Shown: positions 1 through 12,000 of the stretch, in pieces
Numbering within the stretch: position 1 is the stretch's first letter
Layout of the letters: each line of letters starts with the position of its first letter
DNA from: Candidatus Omnitrophota bacterium
Lineage (GTDB): Bacteria; Omnitrophota; Gorgyraeia; B26-G9
Direction of reading: 5' to 3'
NCBI GenBank assembly: GCA_022013205.1
Contig: JAKLQT010000079.1
Coordinates: forward strand, 1 to 19,040
DNA length: 19,040 bases
Position numbers and translations under genes: made by a program
The notes under the pieces: generated by a model
Told to the model about the DNA's origin: nothing
The model's database searches: none
The model's input: only the letters and a program-made list of their open reading frames with translations

Positions 1-1
1 C

Positions 2-3000
2 CCGTATACTATATGCAGGACAAGCTGCTCAACCCAGGCGAATCGGCCTCCTTTTCTTCCAAGAATTACTCAGATAGAGTATGACGATGAGGGTCATGTT
101 CTGCACAGCAAAAGCTGGATAAATAAAAGCGGCAGCCTTGACAATCCGCAATATGATAAAGACAAACCGGCATTTATTGCCGAACGCCTGTATTATGACG
201 AAGCAACGAAGTATGTGGCAGTCAGGATCAAAGACGTAAATAGAAAAAAAGAACAGATTGTAATCAGGGACCCGGAAGGGCGCCTGATGGTTGGTTATTA
301 CGGGCGCATTGACGAGAAAAAACAGGGCGCGAATATTGTACAGGTAAAAGACGCCAAACAACAGACTGTATTCTCCTTTGACGCTAAAAATTTTGTTATC
401 GATAAGGAAACAGTTTATTACTACAAGTATGACACGGCTCTGGAGAAATACGGCGTTAGCAGAGAACAAATGCGTTATCTTGGCGCGCGCGGCATAGCAA
501 TGGTTGGAGAAACTTATGTTTATGACAGCCAGAAAGGCCGGCAAGGCGGCTCTGTCGGCAGTTCGGTAGTTAAGAAGATAAGCAAGGACAGCTATTTTGA
601 CGCCCATGGTAATATCCTGCTTCAGATGTATGGGCCAAAACAAAAATTGGTTTGGCAGCAGCTGGTCGACAACAAGGGGAGAAAGATTGTCGATTATTAT
701 GGCCATTTGGAGGGAGAGCGTTTTGTGCGTGAAAAGGCCTCGTTTTCTTTCTATACGGTAAGGCATCTGGAAGAGTTTAAGGCAAATAATGCGGCTCTTT
801 ATGAACAACTAAAAAATGAGCTGAAGAGTTTGAATATCGATATAGAGTCAAAGGAATATAGACAGCGGCTTAACAGCCTGGGAAAGATTGACGTGGCATT
901 GCTTGGGGCTACCTTCTCCTACGATAATAATACGCACCGCAGCCAGGACCTACTGTCCTTTTCCGCGGTTAAACCTCAGCCGGACGGAAGATATATCGAC
1001 GATGCCGGACGGGTTTTGGTTTTGGGAAAAGATTTCCAAAAGAAAAACGTCAATGAGTTTTTGATCGACAGCGAAGGCCGCGTAGCCGTAAAATACAGCG
1101 GCAGATTTGATTATAAGGTGAAAAAATTTATCCGCGAGAAACAGACATTTTTCTATTATAGTTATGAAGATAAAGCACGTATTGAAAAAGAATACGGCAT
1201 AAATTTGGATAAGAATAATAAAGATCGTTTTGAAACCGAGTACGGCATAGATCTAACGAAAAAGCAGGAGATGAAAGTCCTAGGGTTATACGGCGTGGCC
1301 ATGGTCGGTGAAACCTTTACTTACAACAACGAAACCGGAAAAATCGGCGGATTGGTCGCGAATTCTTTCTTAAAGAAATTTGAAAACGGCGAATATGTGG
1401 ACAAAGACGGCAATATCCTTGTGCAGATGACCAATGCCAATCAGCATATGAGCCGCCAGGATGTTATCGATAACCTCGGGCGTACGATTATTCGTTACTT
1501 AGGCAAATTGGATCTCCTCACAAATGAGTTCGAACGCGCGCTGGTTGCCAGGTTCTTTTACAGTACGCAGCAGCTGGAAAGCTTTAAAGAGGAAAGCCCT
1601 GAACTCTATAACCAGCTGATTGAAGAGTATAAAAAACTTGGCCTGGATATTGAAAACCCTGATTTTCAAGAAGCGCTTAACCGTTACGGGAAAATAGGTG
1701 TCGGCCTTATAGGCGCGACTTACATCTATAGCCCGCAGAAAGAAGCAGTTACTTTGACAGCTGTGTCGCTTATTAAAGAAATAGGCAAGGAGTCCTATCA
1801 GGACGCGCGGGGCAGGACGCGGGTACGCGGAATTTATATTGATAATACCGGCGATGTGCTGGTGGAAATGAAAAATGTTTTGAATAACCTGCATTGGCAG
1901 GAACAGATTGACAACGATGGGAAAATACGCGTTAAGTTTGACGGGATATTAGACGAAAACGGTAATTTTATCCGCAACCAGAAGACTTATTATTTTTATG
2001 ATTATGATAGCTTTAGCGCTTTTAGAGACGCGCATCCGGAGTTGCGCAAAGAGCTGGATGAATGGCAATCAAAGCTTCCGAAACTGAATAACATCAATTT
2101 ACGCCAGGTTATGGATGAGCTTGGCCGCTGCGGTATCGGTATGGTTGGTTTTACTTTATTGTATAATGAGAAGAATCAACAGGTTGTTGATGAATTATTG
2201 GAAATTCGTAATGCAGTACAACAGGCAGATAAAAAAGCATTAAAGACGATTGTTTCTGCGAAATTTTCCGTATTAAAGGATTCCATAGACAAATTGGCTA
2301 TTCCAGAAGTTATGGCGATTTTCAATGCTTTAATCGAAAAAGAAAAACAAGGTACTTTATCTTCTGCTCAGGTTAGTTCAGATATTAACGAGATTATAAA
2401 TAAACTTAATGAGCCGTTGTCGTTTTCTTTCCTGAATACCCATGAATCCTCGGTTGCCATGAAGGTTGCTGAAAATTTTGTTAATCAATTTTTTGATGTT
2501 GGTAAAGATCGACAAGCTGCTGCAGCTTTACCCGGCTTAACTAACCATATTGCCGATTTTATGTCTGCTTCTTCTCCTGATGAAGAACAGGCAGCGCTTA
2601 CTGCGTTAAAGAATAAGCTTTTAGGATTAGATAGTAAGCTTCAAAAAAGCGTTGATGATGTGCGCGCGGATGTAAAAAAGAGTATTGCAAAAACGTTACA
2701 GGATTTAAAAGATAAGGTTAAAAAGGGTGCAGGGTTAGTTGCCGATAGTCTGGGATTAACCTTAGAGGAGAGAAAAGCAGTACTGGGTGATATTCAAAAA
2801 GCTCTGGAAGGTATTATGATGAAAACACCAGAGCAGGAAAAAGAAGTTATTGAGAATTTAGTTAAAACTCTAAGACAAAAAATAGCAATAACTTTAGATG
2901 AAGCGAAACTTCGCGCCGCAATCAACAATATATCACTGCAATCTCCGTTAACATCAGCTTTGCTTAATTATAATCAATCTCCGCATGAGATTTTACCAAG

Positions 3001-6000
3001 TCATTATTTTAAAGATAATGGTGAAATCTCAGTACAGATGGTCAGATTTAAACAGAAATTGACCTGGGAAGAGATAAAGGATAATTTCGGCCGGCCGGTA
3101 ACTGTCTACGAGTGGGGCAGAGTAAACGCTGGGCCTTTGCAAAGGACAAAGGCAACGGATTATTATTACACCTATAAGGATGAATTTGCGGCTTTAAGCG
3201 GGAATTATTACCGTGCTGATGATAAAAGATTCGCTCATCTTGCCGGAGATAAAGAACGGATTAAAGAAGCGATGAGAGCGGAGATGGAGAAAACGATGAA
3301 TTCTATGGGCAAACTGGGGTTCGCGCTCGTCGGAAAAACTTATCTGCTTGATAGAGAGGGCAAAAGAGGAGAAAAGCCGATTGCTTCTTCAATAGTTAAA
3401 GAAATACAGCCTGAGGCAAAAGGCCTGTTCCAGCGTTATTTTAACGATAAGGGAGAAATGCTTATTCAGCTTAAGAATGAGAGGACAAAATTAGTATGGC
3501 AGGAAGTAAAAGACGCGCATGGCCGCGTGATTTATGCCTATGACGGCAAGATGGTAAACGGTGTATTCAAGCGCACAAAGGTTACACGTTTTTATTACAC
3601 TATGGATGATTTTAAAGATTGGAACGGTTTTTTTAATTTCATCTTCCGTAAAATGGGCGAAGATTGGGAAAAGCTGGGCTATACTAAGGAACAAATGGAA
3701 GTAGAGATAAAGAATGCTTTGGAACGCTTGGGTAAGTACGACATTGCCACATTAGGAAGCACTTACCGTTATGACCCGAACTGCGCGTACGGCATTAATC
3801 CTGATTTTAAAAAAGGAGAGTCTAACCTGCTGGCAATATCCATTCTCCAGAAGTTTAATCCGGATGAGTATGGAAGCATAGTAGATAAAGGCGAAACAGA
3901 TTACATTAATGACCAGGGATACATAAAACCGCTGATCTATGACGTGAAGACGCATCTGGTGTGGATGGGCATAAAAGACAATAAGGGCAGGATACGCTAT
4001 AAATATGACGGATATGAGACTGCTCCCGGTAAGTTTTCCTGGGTGTGGGTGAGCAGGATAAACTATGATTGGCCTGAGGATAAGGAAAATCTTGGGGCAA
4101 TCGGCATTGCTTACGGCAGTAATACCTATCTTTACAAAAACTATTTGGATATTGACAGTGTTGCCGCCCAATTAAGCGCGCTTGCAGTTGATTTTGCCGC
4201 AGATAGCGATTTAAAAGGCCGCTTGAGTGATGTATTAAAGGTTTATTTTGAAAAAGCGGTGCAGAGGGATAAAGTAGTCGAAAAGCTGATTAAGCAGTTA
4301 AATACAATGTCTGCCGCGGGGTTAAGTAAGCAGAAACTAATAGCTGGACTTAGCAGTGAATACAAAATTATTTTGCGGGAATTCGCGTCGCGTTATCTGG
4401 TGAGTATTGCTATGAACCTCAGGCAAACAACCGATAGAGTGACTGAATTGGCCCTTGCTTATAACGAGGGCGACGGGCAGTTTTTCTTAAAATTAGATAA
4501 TTTGTTAAAGAAATATTTTCCTATCGCGAAACACCGCGATGAGGTTCGAGAGGCGTTGAAAAACGCGGTAGACAATGAGGGGAAGAAAAAGTTAGATAAA
4601 AAGGATCTGCAGGGTGCTTTAAGTGATGCTATATCAGGAGTGTTGATAAACTATACTGCTTTTCATATTGACCACGGTTTCGGCAAGGTGACGACTTCGC
4701 AGATTGTTTCGTTTGATAAAGAGGGAAAGGTTTTTATAGACGAAAAAGGTAATGTGATCTTTCATATGTATCAAAAGAAGAGAAACCTGGATTACCAGGA
4801 GGTAAAAGATAACCAGGGCCGGATTAGAATCCTGTTTGACGGCAAGGTTACTGTAAATGTGCCTGAAAGCCAGGATCAAGAACGCTATAAGCATTTTAAA
4901 CGCGATATTATGACGTTTTCCTATTTTGAAGACGAAGAGCTTGATTTGATAAGCGTTTCAAACCGGGGAGAAGCGGCTTTTTATCTGTCAAAAGAGGAAA
5001 TTATCAAACATCTTACGCAAATGAAAGCAGATGATGTGAGTGTTATTCTCAACCGGCATAAAGAGGTACTCAAGCCTGGACAGCTGACGGCATATGAGAA
5101 AGAGATTACCGATTGCGGCGGCTTAAGTACTCTGGCGGAAAATCTGCGCCTTGCCATAAACAAAACAATAGTAGTTTTTAGGGACAAGCATCAGTTTGCA
5201 AGCCCGGATGTTATCGCGGATATGATTTACGAGGATAAGCAGCAGCCCGGTTATAAACTTAGCGGTTTATCCAGAGAGACTCTGGCAGTTTTATGCGGCG
5301 GCCTTATAGGAGAAAGTATCAGTGAATCGTGGTTAATTCCGTTTGATGAAACAAAAGAAAGCAAGATTGACAGATACTTCAATGTAAGCGGTGACATCCA
5401 GTATGAGGCGGTAGAACACTGGAAATCCGAGGTAACAAAAAACGGCGAGCTGCTGCTGACTAAGGCGGATGTGCATTACCGCAGGACAAAAGACAACCTG
5501 GGCCGTGTGATTAAGCATACCTGGGGATATTGGAATAACTTCAAGGATTTTATGAGTATAATGCAGCTGCAGGCAAAGTACCAGACCCGCTACGGAAAAT
5601 TCAGTATTGCCGATATTACGACCGCGTTTTTAACTGAAAGAGGATGGACATTGTTCAACTATTCAAAAGCAGTTAATTTAGATACTAAAACAGGCGCGGT
5701 TGATTACGCGGTTGTAAAGACTGAAATTGAGAATGAAAGCGAAGAGGATTCTGAAAAACTGGAACAGCAGTTTGAAAGCTACTGGAAACTTTACCGCATC
5801 CCCCTTTCACGGGAAAAGATGATTGAGCGAATTAAAGCAAAGGCAGGGTGTGAGCAGGCAAAGGCAAAAGAGCTTGTAGAGCGTATCTGCCGGGAGGTTT
5901 ATCAAGACGGCGGTTTTGACAGTGAAGATGAGCTTATTGCTTTTTTTAAGGAAAACAATATTCCGCTGGATACACGTGACGATGATGATAGAGAATTTAT

Positions 6001-9000
6001 TGATACTTTTTATGAAAAATTAAAACACCGTTTGGCAACAATCGCTGTTGAACCGGTAGAAACCGGTAGTGTCAGCAGCCGTCCGAAGATTCTTCAGATG
6101 TGGATGGAAATAAAGAGTAATAAGGGATTCCTGGAAATAATCTTTAACGGTTATGTATCCAGAGATTATGATGAGAATGACGTGCTTACCTGGATAGAGC
6201 TGGATAAAAATTATGTGACGTTTCTACAATATCAGGAAGAAAAGAATATAGGGCTTTCCAAAGGCAGTTTTACCTTTGATGGCCAGGACGAATTTATGCG
6301 AAACGGAATCTCTACAGCGCAGATGCTGGAAAAATTCAAAAAAGACGGCGATCTGCTTTCTACCACAGATACGCTGGTCTTACTGCCGGACGGCACTATG
6401 GCCTATGACATGGATGATAAACGCAAGGATAAGCTGGCTTTGGTGAAAACATTATACTATCCGGACGGAAGAATAAAATTTCAGATCTCCAAACATATGA
6501 AGGGAGATGACCCTCGCTGGCGGATTGATTATTACAATGAGCGACAGGAACTGATTGCTACCTTTCGTGACGATACATCGCGCACGGCGGATGATGTTAT
6601 TAATAACCTGGGCAATCCGGAAAGCTGGCGGCCTTACCATGTCCATTATTCGGTAGAGACCTATGATGATTATATATTTGTGTTAACAGATGAGGTAGGA
6701 GAGGTATCGCTTTCAGTCGGAGGATACTCTTTTATTACGCAAAAGGCATTATTGCTGGACAATGGGTTTCCGATTTTTAAAGCGGTAAATATGCATCAGG
6801 AATTCGGATTATCTCAAAAAGAACATTTTTCCGATAAAGCCGTGCCTTATGAAGAAATGATATATATTAACCGTCAGTTATGGTGGATTTATTTTGATAA
6901 ATTCCAGAATGATTTTATCAGCCAGGTTGGAGATATGGGAAAACGTCAGCTTGAGCGTGTTAATGTCAAATTATATGGAGAGCGTTTTAAGAGCGAAAAG
7001 TTATTTGCCCGTTTATTGGAAGAGGCGAACGCGCAGAAGAAAAAAGATGAAATAGGCAAAGAAGCTGCTGTAACCATAAGATATTTGAAAGACGGGCAAA
7101 TACAGGAAGTGGAAATCGCGCCGCGGGGTTTCTGGTTTAAATTTAATAAGGTGCTTAACTATGAAGTTAAAGTTCCGCTGTTTGGATGGTATATTGCCTG
7201 GTGGATAATGCCGCTGGTTTTAATCCTGGGGTTTTTAGGCTATCGCCGGCATACCAATCGCAAATGGGAAAAAGAAGCGCGTAAAGCAAAAGAAAAAGGT
7301 AAAAATAATATAAACCGAATGAACGAGGATGAAATAATTAACCTTTTGACTGATGTAATGAAGGTTGAAAAAGAAGGAATAGAAAATTATGTAAAAGATA
7401 TAGCAAGTTTAATTATTGATCAGAGGCGGCGGGTAAAAAGCTTTATGAACGAAGATGATGTTAAAGAATTTCTTGATGAAATAGAAGTTGATAAAGAAAC
7501 CCGGGATAAAATTATCGATAATATTGTTGTCGCTGATATTATCCCTGATTTTTATGATGACTCTAATTTAAGATTAAAACAGCTCAATAGAACAGATGAA
7601 AAAGAACTGGCTAAGATGTTAGTCAGCGCGGGTGTTAAAGAAGAGACAGCCTTATCAGCCGCGGCGGCATTTACACGTGAATTGCAAAACAAACCTTTTA
7701 TTAAAGAGCTTGGCCAAAAGGGATTTAAGACGCTGGACCAGGCCAAGGCGTTTTTAAGAGATCATGGAATAGATTATAAAATACTAAATACTATTTTCGG
7801 CTCAGGTGATTTACTGCGCGCTCCGCCGCGTTCAGGAGAGTCAAAGCAGCAGGTTATTGATGAACTCAATGAGATTATCGAAGCTGCTGATAAAGGCATT
7901 GATGAATTAAACAAAATATTAAGCGAAAAACTTCCTGACCCTAAAGATTCCTTTGACGTTATCCTTACCCCGCCGATCGCATCAATCGTGAAAAATCTTC
8001 TTGATGAACAAGGCCTTGGATTATTAACCACAGAGCAGTTTAAAGAGGTAATTAACGCGCTTATAGAAAAACTGCGCAATGATGAAAGAATTTCTTCCGC
8101 GATTGATTATTACATTATTGAAGACTGTCTTGAGAAGGCCTTTCGGCCGATAGTTGAACAATATATGACTGACATTGATACCCGGGGTGAATTTACGGTT
8201 GAATACAGCCGCTTGGCCAGGGTGCGTTTAGCGGAAATTCTATCTATATTAATAATGAATCCTTACGGCATAAGACAAATAAAAGATGGGACATATAAAG
8301 GAGAATATGAGATTGAAGAGCCTTATTTGATCGGCCAGGACAAAGACAATGTAATGAAAAGAGAGGCGTTTAAGGCGGAACATACTCCTTATATTCTCCG
8401 TTTTCAGTTATGGGAAAAAGTTTTTATGCTGCCGTACAGGGAGCCGTACGGATTAGGAAGCGCTTTATCCGGAAGGACACCTTTAATCCGCTATCTGATG
8501 CGTAAATCCTACAAACTTTATAAGGACGAAAAACAAAGCGAGATTATCGGCCTTATGCGCCTGCATGTTGAGTTTTGGAGAAGAATTGTTATTGATCAGG
8601 TACAGAGTAAGGTTGAACCATACAGAAGAAAGCTGTTTACTGCTGCCAGGCGTCTGCTTTCTAAGCCGGAAATTATCTTTGAGCAGATGGATATGGATGA
8701 CCTTTTTAGGTATTATGAGGATCCGATCGAGGAACTAAATATCAATTTGAGCCGTGAAGTCGGCATGATTAAAAACCAGCCTAATGAAGCCGCGGCGTCT
8801 GATTATCTGCAGAAATTAGTGGATACAAAGCTCAAGCCCGCGGTGGATAATGCCCTGCAGGAACATGAGCCGTATCTTGGTGTTTTGAAATGGGGCTGGG
8901 TCGCTTTTTTAAAAGAGCTGTTAAGGCCGTTTGTTGGATTGGCTGATAAAACTATCGCGAAAAACAAGACCGTTAGCCGGATGCTTAACGGGATAACGGC

Positions 9001-12000
9001 GTTTTTAGTCGCGGGGGGAAACCTGTTTTGGATGAAAATCCTGCGTAAAAAAGACAAGATTGAATTTACCCTTGATTTTGGTAAACCTGACCGGTTCTGG
9101 ACAAAGGGAGTAGAAAAAGGGCCCGCAGGATTAAAGACAAAAAAGGGCAAACGTTTTTGGCGGCTGACAATGATAGCTACTGTGCTCTATAACATTTTTA
9201 TGGGGTTTATTGTCTTAGAATACGGCCTGCTTTGGGCAAGCGCGCTGGCTACCGGAGTTGGAGGCACAATATTAGGAGTTGTGTTTGCTGTTTTGACTGT
9301 ACTGCCGTTTATTTTATTTATGCCTTTAACATACTTTTCAATCAAGGAAATAGGCGCTTTTTTTGTTGCCTGGGGTGCGCATCGCCGTAAAAAAACAGCT
9401 CCTTTAACAGGCTGGATATTCAACTGGCCGAAAAAGCGTTTAAAACGGTCATTGGAAAAGATTTTCATTGACGATAATGATCAGTTAAAGATAGAGGATT
9501 ATTCAGGTGAATTACGGGTTAAGGTATGGAACGACGTGATTAATCATCTGTGTGAAGAGGCGAAGCTTATTAATAAATTTGAACTTGATGATTATCTTTT
9601 CGCGCCTGAGGATATGATTAACGCGGAGTCTGTGAGAAACAGGTTGAAAAGCATAAAGCTGCTGAAACCTAAAAATAAGGAGGCTAATGAGAGGCTGCGC
9701 AGGTATATTTCCGGTTATTTTCGGGCTAAGCCGGGCATTGAAGGCTTTGAAAGGCTGCCTGTTTTCAGTATCTTTGTTTTAGCCGGCGGGGGTGAAAAAT
9801 ATTACTATTTTATTAATGATGTTATCCGTATAGAAAAAGGGGAAAAGGCGTCAAAACTCCATCATTTAACGCGCTGGTATAGAGACGAATATGAAAATCA
9901 AATGGATTTGCTCCGGAAATATTGGAACAGAGAAAAGAAAAATATTGACAAAGATGACCAAGAGATTATTGATGAACTGTTATTTTTATTTCAAACTATG
10001 CCGGGACGCAGAAAAGAACAAGGCATTGACATAAAGATAGAACAGCTTAGGAATAAATTAACCCAGCCTGAGGCCAGAGAGGCTTTTAATCGAATTATAA
10101 GTGAGGTTGAGGATTGGGTAAATTTCCGTATGCCGACAAGCTGGCGCTGGGTTAAGTCGCAGTATTATGTGCGTCAGCGTTACCGTGAGTATATAGAGCA
10201 TTATTATCAGGCTAATGATGAGCATAAGGATTACCGGGAAATAAAATTAAAACTGGATGCGGTTTTAACAGCTCTTAAAAAGCGGAGCTTTAAATTTGAT
10301 TCTACGGATTGCTTAGCCAATGAGCTTTTAGCGGTAAGGCAGAAGCAGGCAGAGGCAAAGTCGCTCAATAGGCGGCAGAAAGAACTTTTTGATGAGTCAA
10401 AAAATATAACTGAGCAGGATCTGAATGACTATCTTAAAATTGCCCTTGAATACGAGCGTTTAGTAAAGTTAAAGTTTCAGTATTTTGCCACGGATAATCT
10501 TGTAAAAAGCAAAGGCCGTTCAAAGGATCCGTTTTTGGATATTGATTTTGATACTATGAGTGAGGAGGATATTAAAAGCTTAAATATCAGTAATCGTGAA
10601 GCGGAAAAGCTTTTACTTGATTTTAAACGTTATCACGGTGAATATACGCGTATTTTTGCCGCCGGTAACCCGACAAATCAGGTGCGCGATTTTAAAGGCG
10701 ACCAGATCCGCTTTTCCAAGTACGGAGACGCCGCCATTGCCCAGCCATATGTAGAGGGTGGAGTTGTAGACGGTATGGACACACATATGGATATTCCTAA
10801 TGAAGAAACTCCGAATATATTTCGTGTTTTGACGGAATTTAACCGCAATCCGAGATTAGGTATTCTCTTAACTCTAATTACGATTTTTGTGGAAAAACTC
10901 AACGCGGTCGGGCGCGCAATGGGCCTCGCGGAAAAGGGATGGCAGAATTCTGTGCTGGGAATTAAGGAAACGGTTGATACCCCGGGTTATTATGGCAAAG
11001 GTTTTTACAGAAATGTGTTCATGTATATATGTGAAGGATTGCAGGATTGCCATGTGTCTGAGGACCTGGTAACCGCTTTGATGTTTATGCTCTTCGGTAT
11101 GGTTACTAAACATGTTACGTATATGAAAGTGCGATGGCGTATGCCTCCGTCTCTTACTGATTTATTAGTACCTTTGGCTAAATGGGCGGCAGGTGTTGTG
11201 GAGCTTATTAATAAGCGCCAGTTCAGGCGTTATATTAACAGTATGATTATTCCCTGGAACGAGAAATGGGGAACAATTGTTTCTGCCTGGCATTATGTGA
11301 AAAAAGTCTTTGTTGTTTTAAGTATTGTCGCGTTTATTTCTATAGGGCTTATTTTTACCGGGCTTTTAATCCCTGTAAATCCGTATTTAGCGCTTATCTT
11401 TCCATATTTATGGGTAATGGTCGGGTTTGTTTTCGCCGAAGCGATTAATCTGCCTGCTTACTGGGCGCACGCCGAACACGAGGGAAGTTATCTTAAGGCG
11501 ATATGGATCATGCTGAAAAGTATTGGGCAGAATTTTATTTTCTTTAATATGCTTATCCCGCATTATCTGGTGCAGGGGCTTAGCGAGGGTGTTTACGGCA
11601 GGCCAAAATTTCTCTACACAGAAAAAGAAATCCGGCTTAAGACAATGAACGAAGATTTTAATAAATATTACCGGCAGAGCCTGGCAACATGGCCGGCAAA
11701 GATAGCGGCAGTATTGCTGCCGATTACAATGCTTATTGTTCCGGTAACAACTATGCTTGTTGGAGTTTGGTTTATATATTTTTTCGCGCTTATTGCCTGG
11801 CTGTTTGGGCCGTATATCTTAACCTATGTTATACAATCAGGAATTATAAAAGGTGTTGGCTCTGTAGCGCAAACTTTGTGGGACAGGTTAAAAGGCAGAG
11901 AGACTAAAACCTTAAGTGAAGTTTGGCAGATGGAGCGAAGTCAAAGTATGTGGGATCAGGCGGTTTTGCCTGGAATCCTTGCCGGTATTAAAAATCTCTA

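Larger units (their letters stand above)
215..6250 (+). repeat. Array of ~11 divergent 133-155-residue repeats (protein-level)
   Basis: A repeated unit has two recognisable halves. One half reads W-Q-E-x-x-D-N-x-G-R, then Y-x-G, then F-x-R-x-K, ending in an aromatic F-Y-Y. Its Gly codon falls at nt 278, 677, 1076, 1478, 1919, 3089, 3521, 3986, 4817, 5501 and 6125. The other half reads L-G-K-x-x-[IV]-A-x-[VL]-G-x-T-Y-x-Y and begins at nt 479, 878, 1280, 1685, 2120, 3305, 3728 and 4091. The first two spacings are exactly 399 nt (133 residues), later ones 402-465 nt, and the larger gaps hold helical insertions or degenerate copies. The last three copies have lost most of the second half. The short D-x-x-G-R-x-x-x-x-Y-x-G pieces resemble YD/RHS-type beta repeats, but the period is much longer and no RHS core was seen. 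The basic residues that follow the membrane anchor at 7178 place this array outside the membrane, where it could form a stalk, adhesin or glycan-binding surface (inference). Confidence 0.82.

Noticed and set aside
215..217. GTG at 215 as the start codon of the giant gene
   Set aside because: The frame is open upstream to nt 2, no ribosome-binding site precedes it, and protein-like sequence continues upstream. It is simply a GTG codon within the array.
29..808. 259-codon minus-strand open frame
   Set aside because: It lies entirely antisense to the repeat array; its product is Phe/Ile/Val-rich without a recognisable motif, as expected of an antisense shadow.
215..6250. RHS/YD-repeat toxin
   Set aside because: Short D-x-x-G-R-x-x-x-x-Y pieces look YD-like, but the period is ~133 residues rather than ~20, there is no RHS core signature, and the C-terminal part is a membrane enzyme rather than a toxin.
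11054..11233. Cellulose-synthase-type (GT2) reading of S-E-D followed by P-L-A-K-W as a Q-x-x-R-W motif
   Set aside because: The S-E-D is compatible with either family, but P-L-A-K-W lacks the Gln and Arg. The flanking G-x-V-T-x-H, K-W-A-A-G-x-x-E, W-N-D-V-I and W-L-F-G-P-Y motifs fit GT48 better.
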